Shown here: positions 40,501 through 50,600 of the stretch, piece after piece
Position numbering within the stretch: the first letter of the stretch is position 1
Layout of the letters: each line of letters begins with the position of its first letter
Translations under genes and position numbers: made by a program
NCBI GenBank assembly: GCA_963680875.1
Contig: OY804585.1
Span: forward strand, 49,895,085 to 49,959,084
Origin: Bathymodiolus brooksi
Taxonomy: Eukaryota; Mollusca; Bivalvia; Mytilida; Modiolidae
Reading direction: 5' to 3'
DNA: 64,000 bases
The notes under the pieces: model-generated
The model's input: the letters and a program-made list of their open reading frames with translations, nothing else
The model's database searches: none
Told to the model about the DNA's origin: nothing

Positions 40501-43500
40501 AGGATTATGATTACCCCTTTGGTATCTTGGCCATTGTGTTGTTGTTCTTCTTCGATATAAGGATTATGATTACCCCTTTGGTATCTTGGCCATTGTGTTG
40601 TTGTCCTTCTTCGATATAAGGATTATGATTACCCCTTTGGTATCTTGGCCATTGTGTTGTTGTTCTTCTTCGATATAAGGATTATGATTACCCCTTTGGT
40701 ATCTTGGCCATTGTGTTGTTGTTCTTCTTCGATATAAGGATTATGATTACCCCTTTGGTATCTTGGCCATTGTGTTGTTGTCCTTCTTCGATATAAGGAT
40801 TATGATTACCCCTTTGGTATCTTGGCCATTGTGTTGTTGTTCTTCTTCGATATAAGGATTATGATTACCCCTTTGGTATCTTGGCCATTGTGTTGTTGTC
40901 CTTCTTCGATATAAGGATTATGATTACCCCTTTGGTATCTTGGCCATTGTGTTGTTGTTCTTCTTCGATATAAGGATTATGATTACCCCTTTGGTATCTT
41001 GGCCATTGTGTTGTTGTCCTTCTTCGATATAAGGATTATGATTACCCCTTTGGTATCTTGGCCATTGTGTTGTTGTTCTTCTTCGATATAAGGATTATGA
41101 TTACCCCTTTGGTATCTTGGCCATTGTGTTGTTGTCCTTCTTCGATATAAGGATTATGATTACCCCTTTGGTATCTTGGCCATTGTGTTGTTGTTCTTCT
41201 TCGATATAAGGATTATGATTACCCCTTTGGTATCTTGGCCATTGTGTTGTTGTCCTTCTTCGATATAAGGATTATGATTACCCCTTTGGTATCTTGGCCA
41301 TTGTGTTGTTGTCCTTCTTCGATATAAGGTTTATGATTACCCCTTTGGTATCTTGGCCATTGTGTTGTTGTTCTTCTTCGATATAAGGATTATGATTACC
41401 CCTTTGGTATCTTGGCCATTGTGTTGTTGTTCTTCTTCGATATAAGGATTATGATTACCCCTTTGGTATCTTGGCCATTGTGTTGTTGTTCTTCTTCGAT
41501 ATAAGGATTATGATTACCCCTTTGGTATCTTGGCCATTGTGTTGTTGTTCTTCTTCGATATAAGGATTATGATTACCCCTTTGGTATCTTGGCCATTGTG
41601 TTGTTGTTCTTCTTCGATATAAGGATTATGATTACCCCTTTGGTATCTTGGCCATTGTGTTGTTGTCCTTCTTCGATATAAGGATTATGATTACCCCTTT
41701 GGTATCTTGGCCATTGTGTTGTTGTTCTTCTTCGATATAAGGATTATGATTACCCCTTTGGTATCTTGGCCATTGTGTTGTTGTTCTTCTTCGATATAAG
41801 GATTATGATTACCCCTTTGGTATCTTGGCCATTGTGTTGTTGTTCTTCTTCGATATAAGGATTATGATTACCCCTTTGGTATCTTGGCCATTGTGTTGTT
41901 GTCCTTCTTCGATATAAGGATTATGATTACCCCTTTGGTATCTAGGCCATTGTGTTGTTGTTCTTCTTCGATATAAGGATTATGATTACCCCTTTGGTAT
42001 CTTGGCCATTGTGTTGTTGTTCTTCTTCGATATAAGGATTATGATTACCCCTTTGGTATCTTGGCCATTGTGTTGTTGTCCTTCTTCGATATAAGGATTA
42101 TGATTACTCCTTTGGTATCTTGGCCATTGTGTTGTTGTCCTTCTTCGATATAAGGATTATGATTACCCCTTTGGTATCTTGGCCATTGTGTTGTTGTCCT
42201 TCTTCGATATAAGGATTATGATTACCCCTTTGGTATCTTGGCCATTGTGTTGTTGTCCTTCTTCGATATAAGGATTATGATTGCCCCTTTGGTATCTTGG
42301 CCATTGTGTTGTTGTCCTTCTTCGATATACGGATTATGATTACCCCTTTGGTATCTTGGCCATTGTGTTGTTGTCCTTCTTCGATATAAGGATTATGATT
42401 ACCCCTTTGGTATCTTGGCCATTGTGTTGTTGTCCTTCTTCGATATAAGGATTATGATTACCCCTTTGGTATCTTGGCCATTGTGTTGTTGTCCTTCTTC
42501 GATATAAGGATTATGATTACCCCTTTGGTATCTTGGCCATTGTGTTGTTGTTCTTCTTCGATATAAGGATTATGATTACCCCTTTGGTATCTTGGCCATT
42601 GTGTTGTTGTCCTTCTTCGATATAAGGATTATGATTACCCCTTTGGTATCTTGGCCATTGTGTTGTTGTTCTTCTTCGATATAAGGATTATGATTACCCC
42701 TTTGGTATCTTGGCCATTGTGTTGTTGTTCTTCTTCGATATAAGGATTATGATTACCCCTTTGGTATCTTGGCCATTGTGTTGTTGTTCTTCTTCGATAT
42801 AAGGATTATGATTACCCCTTTGGTATCTTGGCCATTGTGTTGTTGTTCTTCTTCGATATAAGGATTATGATTACCCCTTTGGTATCTTGGCCATTGTGTT
42901 GTTGTCCTTCTTCGATATAAGGATTATGATTACCCCTTTGATATCTTGGCCATTGTGTTGTTGTTCTTCTTCGATATAAGGATTATGATTACCCCTTTGG
43001 TATCTTGGCCATTGTGTTGTTGTTCTTCTTCGATATAAGGATTATGATTACCCCTTTGGTATCTTGGCCATTGTGTTGTTGTCCTTCTTCGATATAAGGA
43101 TTATGATTACCCCTTTGGTATCTTGGCCATTGTGTTGTTGTTCTTCTTCGATATAAGGATTATGATTACCCCTTTGGTATCTTGGCCATTGTGTTGTTGT
43201 CCTTCTTCGATATAAGGATTATGATTACCCCTTTGGTATCTTGGCCATTGTGTTGTTGTTCTTCTTCGATATAAGGATTATGATTACCCCTTTGGTATCT
43301 TGGCCATTGTGTTGTTGTTCTTCTTCGATATAAGGATTATGATTACCCCTTTGGTATCTTGGCCATTGTGTTGTTGTTCTTCTTCGATATAAGGATTATG
43401 ATTACCCCTTTGGTATCTTGGCCATTGTGTTGTTGTCCTTCTTCGATATAAGGATTATGATTACCCCTTTGGTATCTTGGCCATTGTGTTGTTGTTCTTC

Positions 43501-44205
43501 TTCGATATAAGGATTATGATTACCCCTTTGGTATCTTGGCCATTGTGTTGTTGTTCTTCTTCGATATAAGGATTATGATTACCCCTTTGGTATCTTGGCC
43601 ATTGTGTTGTTGTCCTTCTTCGATATAAGGATTATGATTACCCCTTTGGTATCTTGGCCATTGTGTTGTTGTTCTTCTTCGATATAAGGATTATGATTAC
43701 CCCTTTGGTATCTTGGCCATTGTGTTGTTGTCCTTCTTCGATATAAGGATTATGATTACCCCTTTGGTATCTTGGCCATTGTGTTGTTGTTCTTCTTCGA
43801 TATAAGGATTATGATTACCCCTTTGGTATCTTGGCCATTGTGTTGTTGTCCTTCTTCGATATAAGGATTATGATTACCCCTTTGGTATCTTGGCCATTGT
43901 GTTGTTGTTCTTCTTCGATATAAGGATTATGATTACCCCTTTGGTATCTTGGCCATTGTGTTGTTGTCCTTCTTCGATATAAGGATTATAATTACCCCTT
44001 TGGTATCTTGGCCATTGTGTTGTTGTTCTTCTTCGATATAAGGATTATGATTACCCCTTTGGTATCTTGGCCATTGTGTTGTTGTCCTTCTTCGATATAA
44101 GGATTATGATTACCCCTTTGGTATCTTGGCCATTGTGTTGTTGTCCTTCGATATAAGGATTATGATTACCCCTTTGGTAGCTTCCAACTCTTCTTCCAGT
44201 CATGG
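37520..44205 (+). repeat. 59-bp satellite array grown inside an R1 element (~112 copies)
   Basis: The monomer is 59 bp, beginning ggccattgtgttgttgt and ending cctttggtatctt. It starts within an R1 copy (entering through 'gatcgttgttggtctttttg') and leaves through 'ggtagcttccaactcttctt', the R1 right end. The array therefore lies between R1's own flanks. Variants are mostly t/c at 'ttgttgt(t/c)ctt'. Rare marked monomers (tactcc, attgcc, atacgg) recur at exactly 2714 bp = 46 monomers, showing a higher-order unit. No transcript signal is seen. Confidence 0.97.
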
Positions 44206-45054
44206 AGATATTGATGGCCAAGCACAGAGAAAGGTTTTGTAAGATTATGTATTAGTACGGATACACTTTTTAAATTCTTGTCAGGATACCATAAGTCTGG
44301 ATCAGCGACTTGAATTCTACAAAAGCGACATTTAAATGGATTTTTCTCTACAGGAAGACCATTTTTGTCAGATTTCATGTATTGATGTAATTTAAAACGA
44401 TAAAAGAAATATAAAGTACTTCTGTCTACAACATATAGAAATTTATTTATTATTGATGCGATTGCAATACGGAAAGAAGAAAAATGGATTTCGAAAGATT
44501 TTTAAATATTTATTTTGTTGAATTTTAATGCATTGGCAATCTTTAAGAAAACAAAAAAAAAAACCAAAAAAACAAACAAACAAAATAACATCCCCGATAC
44601 GTTCCATATGTTATGCAACCTACAGTTTGTGGCATTTTATATGCTCTAATTTAGAATTGTCACACAAGACAAATAATGCATCAACCTCAAAGAATTTATG
44701 TTATAGAATAACGCGTTGTATATAATAAAATAGATTAAAATAGATAGAATTTTCATTCTTATTGGTGATAAACCTTTATTCATTCATTAATAGTTCAATA
44801 ACTTTACATAACAAAAAGAAAATATCTTTATACAAGTACGCCGCTAAGCTATAAAGTCAAATATAATGACAACAAGGAAGTTGGTGTTTCAATTAAAAGA
44901 TAAAAAATGTGCTTTTTATTTCCTTGTCCTCATCATTACTGGATCCTAGATGATGGTCATTAAGTAAGAAATTCTTGTATACCGATCACCTGATGATAAT
45001 GTTGGGTGTTGTGTTTATTTTTATATTTTATGTTAGTTCATATCGCATGGATGG
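44206..45054. other. Unassigned DNA between satellites
   Basis: An open frame on the minus strand (44166-44378) contains KCRFCRIQ and WYPDKN but no family I recognise, and its end overlaps R1 sequence. An A-rich stretch lies at 44549-44585. Nothing else. Confidence 0.4.
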
Positions 45055-45835
45055 TGTTATGGCTACAGTAGAGCGTGCTCGCCTCGAGTGTGGTAGATCG
45101 TAGGTTCCAGATTCGATCGGGTTATGGTTACAGTGTAGCGTGCTCGCCTCCAATGTGGTAGAACGCGGGTTCCAGATTTGGTCGTATTATGTTCACAACG
45201 TAGCGTGCTCGCCTCGAGTGTGGAAGATCGTGGGTTCCAGATTCGATCGGGTTATGGTTACACCGTGACGTGCTCGCCCCGCGTGTGGTAGATCGTGGGT
45301 TCCAGATTCGGTCGGGTTATGGCTACTGTGTAGCGTGCTCGCCCCGACTGTGGTAGATCGTGGGTTCCAGATTCGGTCGGGTTATGGCTACAGCGTAGCG
45401 TGCTCGTCTCCTCGAGTGTGGTAGCTCGTGGGTTCGAGATTCGGTCGGGTTATGGTTACAGTGTAGCGTGTTCGCCTCTAGTGTGGTAGATCGTGGGTTC
45501 CAGATTCGGTCGGGTTATGGGTACAGCATAGCGTGCTCGCCTCGAGTGTGGTAGATTGTGGGTTCCAGATTCGATCGTGCTATGGGTACTGTATAGCGTG
45601 CTCGCCTCGAATGTGGTAGATCGTGGGTTCCAGATTCGGTCGGGTAATGGCTACAGTGTAGCGTGCTCGTCTCCTCGAGTGTGGTAGATCGTGGGTTCCA
45701 GATTCGATCGGGTTATGGTAACAGTGTAGCGTGCTCGCCTCGAGTGTGGTAGACAGTGGGTTCCAGATGCGGTCGGGTCACACCAAAGACAAGTAAATTG
45801 GTTGATGCTTCTCTACTGATTGAGCATACACATGT
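45055..45835 (+). repeat. Tandem array of tRNA-like SINE heads (~65 bp, about 11 copies) ending in a SINE body
   Basis: The unit 'tagcgtgctcgcctcgagtg' + 'tggtagatcgtgggttccag' + 'attcggtcgggttatggct' repeats from about 45060 to 45785. Two units have an extra 'ctc' (near 45409 and 45672). gcgtgctcgcc resembles an A-box region and gggttccagattcgg a B-box, both decayed. After the last head comes 'gtcgggtcacaccaaagaca' and a short body, as in the SINE fragment at 37365-37470. I do not call any unit a functional tRNA. Confidence 0.85.
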
Positions 45836-46085
45836 ATTACTCTTCTCTGTCGACTTATACATTTATTGGTACTAGACAGATCCCATACACGGGATTCTGA
45901 AAACACGAAAAGAAGCTAGCCCGATTCTTTAATTCCACGTTCCGCTATATAGATGATGTCCTCGCACTAACATATTCTTATTTTGAAGATTTTGTTCACT
46001 GTGAGGGCCGATTAAGTACGAAACTTTACTACACAAAATATGAATTCTATAAAGTGCACAACTACGATTTTAAATCGTTTTCAAT
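45836..46085 (+). pseudogene. Reverse-transcriptase fragment with YIDD box
   Basis: A frame from 45916 reads LARFFNSTFRYIDDVLALTYSYFEDFVH, with the catalytic YIDD. It runs directly into EGRLSTKLYYTKYEFYKVHNYDF. In relatives that I remember, these two motifs are separated by a longer segment, so an internal deletion is likely. Upstream in another frame VDLYIYWY, stop, TDPIHGIL resembles the region before the box. The relatives I recall are single-ORF elements of the Penelope-like or a related group; class assignment is tentative. Length is less than a tenth of a full element. Confidence 0.7.
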
Positions 46086-46539
46086 GGTGTCATCTGTGAC
46101 GTCAGCGGTTATACTGTTTCTTTCTGTTGCTTTATATGAATTAGGTACCGGAAATGCTTTATTGGGCTCATGACCTAATAACACTGAAGTTTACTTGACC
46201 CCCTTTAAAATACCATATGCACTAATAGTCAATACACTGATCGTCACAGATATTAAATCTAATTAATATTATTACGTATAATCACGTTGTGTACAGACCT
46301 TTGTTGTCTTATCAATTTGTCGAGACAATGAGACAAAATGAAATAAACTAGATTAGAACGTCGATATTGTTAATTGGAATCAGCAGTACTAATGACTAAC
46401 TTCAGCTGATATGACACATCTCAGCTAACTAGTAAATACTTGACGATAATAAACGTGGTGGAATAGGAAACTTTCAAAAGTTAATTAGTGTATATGATAC
46501 TGTATTTAAGCACATTTGGATGAACACATCATTTCATTA
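46086..46539. other. Unassigned DNA
   Basis: No recognisable coding sequence or repeat. One TGACGTCA-like word (gtgacgtcagc) lies near 46098. Confidence 0.4.
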
Positions 46540-46720
46540 AGATGGGAGGTTGGGGCCCATAATGCTGGTTTAACTTAGCCACTTTTAATTGAAGTGCCTG
46601 TGCCAAGCCATGAAAGTGAGCGACCATGTATGTGTTAGGGGTATCGAGCCTTTTTCTACGATTTGTTTATTGTATTTTGGAGCTCTTCAAACAGTGTGGT
46701 ATTTTTTGTTTATCATTCCT
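46540..46720 (-). repeat. Element R3, inverted, diverged
   Basis: Inverse of R3: 'cacttttaattgaagtgcct' + 'gtgccaagccatgaaagtga' + 'gcgaccatgtatgtgttagg' + 'ggtatcgagcc', then 'cttcaaacagtgtggtattt', the site matching one monomer of the 25-bp satellite. Confidence 0.7.
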
Positions 46721-46751
46721 TGTATTTATCTCTTTTGTGCGTTTTAATTAA

Positions 46752-46911
46752 GAAATAATTCATGGAAGCCATATGTATATATTGTTTTTACCACGGGTAG
46801 GCCTTTATGTCACGAAGTTTTACCCCGAGCGTTAGCTAGGGGTAAAAAGCTGACATAAAGGCCTATCCGTGGTAAAAACAATATATACATATGGCTTCCA
46901 TGAATTATTTC
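46752..46911. mobile_element. 160-bp near-perfect hairpin (MITE-like)
   Basis: Left arm 46752-46812: gaaataattcatggaagcc... through 'tgtttttaccacggg' to 'ggcctttatgtca'. The right arm 46851-46911 is its inverse with at most a couple of differences. The loop contains a second small inverted repeat, ttttacccc / ggggtaaaa. Next to it 'cgattctaatatg' (46911) and its inverse 'catattagaatc' (near 47034) suggest a larger nested element to about 47045. Confidence 0.88.
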
Positions 46912-47045
46912 GATTCTAATATGTAAGAATTGGTAAAATATCGTTATAAATTGTAGATGACGTCATAAATTACAATGGGTGTAGGTATATATTATTTTTA
47001 CAACGGGTTTGGACTCAAAGCGTTTGAAGGACGTCATATTAGAAT

Positions 47046-47284
47046 CTTTAATAAAATGCGATCAGATAAATTCAAATGATGGGATATTGATTTGTGAGAA
47101 TGAAATGCTACTTGTTACGTCATGTATCCAATTGTGACGTCATATGTTCTGTCATCAATATAACAATATGAGATGAAATACAACTGACGGTTTTGTTCAC
47201 CTTTAACTTAAAGTGCAAATCATTTATATTTTAGCATGGTGAAACGCCTTCAGCAGTTTGAATTACTGTGTTCATGATAATATA
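47046..47284. other. Unassigned DNA
   Basis: Nothing recognised apart from scattered gtgacgtca words. Confidence 0.35.
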
Positions 47285-47530
47285 TTTAGTGGTTAGGGTT
47301 TGTTTGTTGTGTTTAACGCCACTTTCACCAATTTTTCAGCTATATCGTCGCGTAACTTTTATTGGTGGAGGAAAGCAAAGTGTCCGGAGAAAATCACAGA
47401 CCTGCCGCAATTCACTGACAAATGCTATCACATAATGTTGTATCGAGTTACAACGTTAGTGGTGATAGGCTCTGATTACACATGTAGTTGTAAATCCAAT
47501 AACCGTGCGAGCACGATCACGACGGCCCCT
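47285..47530 (-). mobile_element. tRNA-derived SINE
   Basis: The inverse body 'gtgtttaacgccactttcac' + 'caatttttcagctatatcgt' + 'ttttattggtggaggaaag' is followed by the inverse head 'gtagttgtaaatccaataac' and 'gagcacgatcacgacggccc'. The 84-codon open frame through it is incidental. Confidence 0.8.
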
Positions 47531-47554
47531 AATATATTAGGAATACAAAACTAG

Positions 47555-47652
47555 CTTTTTATCTGTACCATGCCAGGAAAGTGAGCGATCATCACCTATT
47601 TGTGCGCTGGAGGTATCTATTTTTCCTTTTTCCACAATTTTCGATTCGATTT
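47555..47652 (-). repeat. Element R3 remnant at the mouth of the 25-bp satellite
   Basis: 'gccaggaaagtgagcgatca', 'gctggaggtatctatttttc' and 'tccacaattttcgattcga' are inverse R3 sequence, and the next bases, 'ttttggaactgttgtgacag', are the first satellite monomer. The array is therefore continuous with R3 at the place where single-copy R3 has one such segment. Confidence 0.75.
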
Positions 47653-50600
47653 TGGAACTGTTGTGACAGTGTGGTATTAGAACTGTTCTGACAGTGTGGT
47701 ATTAGAACTGTTCTGACAGTGTGGTCTTAGAACTGTTCTGACAGTGTGGTCTTAGAACTGTTCTGACAGTGTGGTCTTAGAACTGTTCTGACAGTGTGGT
47801 CTTAGAACTGTTCTGACAGTGTGGTCTTAGAACTGTTCTGTCAGTGTGGTCTTAGAACTGTTCTGACAGTGTGGTCTTAGAACTGTTCTGACAGTGTGGT
47901 CTTAGAACTGTTCTGAGAGTGAGGTCTTAGAACTGTTCTGACAGTGTGGTATTAGAACTGTTCTGACAGTGTGGTCTTAGAACTGTTCTGACAGTGTGGT
48001 ATTAGAACTGTTCTGACAGTGTGGTCTTAGAACTGTTCTGACAGTGTGGTCTTAGAACTGTTCTGACAGTGTGGTCTTAGAACTATTCTGACAGTGTGGT
48101 CTTAGAACTGTTCTGACAGTGTGGTATTAGAACTGTTCTGACAGTGTGGTATTAGAACTGTTCTGACAGTGTGGTCTTAGAACTGTTCTGACAGTGTGGT
48201 ATTAGAACTGTTCTGACAGTGTGGTCTTAGAACTGTTCTGACAGTGTGGTATTAGAACTATTCTGACAGTGTGGTCTTAGAACTGTTCTGACAGTGTGGT
48301 ATTAGAACTGTTCTGACAGTGTGGTATTAGAACTGTTCTGACAGTGTGGTATTAGAACTGTTCTGACAGTGTGGTATTAGAACTGTTCTGACAGTGTGGT
48401 ATTAGAACTGTTCTGACAGTGTGGTCTTAGAACTGTTCTGACAGTGTGGTCTTAGAACTGTTCTGACAGTGTGGTCTTAGAACTGTTCTGACAGTGTGGT
48501 CTTAGAACTGTTCTGACAGTGTGGTCTTAGAACTGTTCTGTCAGTGTGGTCTTAGAACTGTTCTGACAGTGTGGTCTTAGAACTGTTCTGACAGTGTGGT
48601 CTTAGAACTGTTCTGAGAGTGAGGTCTTAGAACTGTTCTGACAGTGTGGTATTAGAACTGTTCTGACAGTGTGGTCTTAGAACTGTTCTGACAGTGTGGT
48701 ATTAGAACTGTTCTGACAGTGTGGTCTTAGAACTGTTCTGACAGTGTGGTCTTAGAACTGTTCTGACAGTGTGGTCTTAGAACTGTTCTGACAGTGTGGT
48801 CTTAGAACTGTTCTGACAGTGTGGTATTAGAACTGTTCTGACAGTGTGGTATTAGAACTGTTCTGACAGTGTGGTCTTAGAACTGTTCTGACAGTGTGGT
48901 ATTAGAACTGTTCTGACAGTGTGGTCTTAGAACTGTTCTGACAGTGTGGTATTAGAACTATTCTGACAGTGTGGTATTAGAACTGTTCTGACAGTGTGGT
49001 ATTAGAACTGTTCTGACAGTGTGGTATTAGAACTGTTCTGACAGTGTGGTATTAGAACTGTTCTGACAGTGTGGTATTAGAACTGTTCTGATAGTGTGGT
49101 ATTAGAACTGTTCTGACAGTGTGGTCTTAGAACTGTTCTGACAGTGTGGTATTAGAACTGTTCTGACAGTGTGGTATTAGAACTGTTCTGACAGTGTGGT
49201 CTTCGAACTGTTCTGATAGTGTGGTATTAGAACTGTTCTGACAGTGTGGTCTTCGAACTGTTCTGACAGTGTGGTATTAGAACTGTTCTGACAGTGTGGT
49301 ATTAGAACTGTTCTGACAGTGTGGTATTAGAACTGTTCTGAAAGTGTGGTATTAGAACTGTTCTGACAGTGTGGTATTAGAACTGTTCTGACAGTGTGGT
49401 ATTAGAACTGTTCTGACAGTGTGGTATTAGAACTGTTCTGACAGTGTGGTATTAGAACTGTTCTGACAGTGTGGTCTTAGAACTGTTCTGACAGTGTGGT
49501 ATTAGAACTGTTCTGACAGTGTGGTCTTCGAACTGTTCTGACAGTGTGGTATTGGAACTGTTCTGACAGTGTGGTATTAGAACTGTTCTGACAGTGTGGT
49601 ATTAGAACTGTTCTGAAAGTGTGGTATTAGAACTGTTCTGACAGTGTGGTATTAGAACTGTTCTGACGGTGTGGTATTATAACTGTTCTGACAGTGTGGT
49701 ATTAGAACTGTTCTGACAGTGTGGTATTAGAACTGTTCTGATAGTGTGGTATTATAACTGTTCTGACAGTGTGGTATTAGAACTGTTCTGACAGTGTGGT
49801 ATTAGAACTGTTCTGACAGTGTGGTCTTAGAACTGTACTAACAGTGTGGTATTAGAACTGTTCTGACAGTGTGGTATTAGAACTGTTCTGACAGTGTGGT
49901 CTTAGAACTGTTCTGACAGTGTGGTATTAGAACTGTTCTGATAGTGTGGTATTAGAACTGTTCTGACAGTGTGGTATTAGAACTGTTCTGATAGTGTGGT
50001 ATTAGAACTGTTCTGACAGTATGGTATTAGAACTGTTCTGACATTGTGGTATTAGAACTGTTCTGACAGTGTGGTATTAGAACTGTTCTGACAGTGTGGT
50101 ATTAGAACTGTTCTGTCAGTGTGGTATTAGAACTGTTCTGACAGTGTGGTATTAGAACTGTTCTGACAGTGTGGTATTAGAACTGTTCTGACAGTATGGT
50201 ATTAGAACTGTTCTGACAGTGTGGTATTAGAACTGTTCTGACAGTGTGGTATTAGAACTGTTCTGACAGTGTGGTCTTAGAACTGTTCTGACAGTGTGGT
50301 CTTAGAACTGTTCTGACAGTGTGGTTTTAGAACTGTTCTGACAGTGTGGTCTTAGAACTGTTCTGACAGTGTGGTCTTAGAACTGTTCTGACAGTGTGGT
50401 CTTAGAACTGTTCTGACAGTGTGGTATTAGAACTGTTCTGAAAGTGTGGTCTTAGAACTGTTCTGACAGTGTGGTCTTAGAACTGTTCTGACAGTGTGGT
50501 ATTAGAACTGTTCTGACAGTGTGGTATTAGAACTGTTCTGACAGTGTGGTATTAGAACTGTTCTGACAGTGTGGTATTAGAACTGTTCTGACAGTGTGGT

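Noticed and set aside
44166..44378. Minus-strand frame with a Cys pair (KCRFCRIQ) as a zinc-finger gene
   Set aside because: A single Cys pair without partner ligands is visible, and the C-terminal part is satellite flank sequence.
45055..45785. Cluster of true tRNA genes
   Set aside because: The 65-bp units are too short for a full cloverleaf, the B-box-like word is altered (gggttccagattc), and I could not build an acceptor stem. They are tRNA-derived SINE heads.
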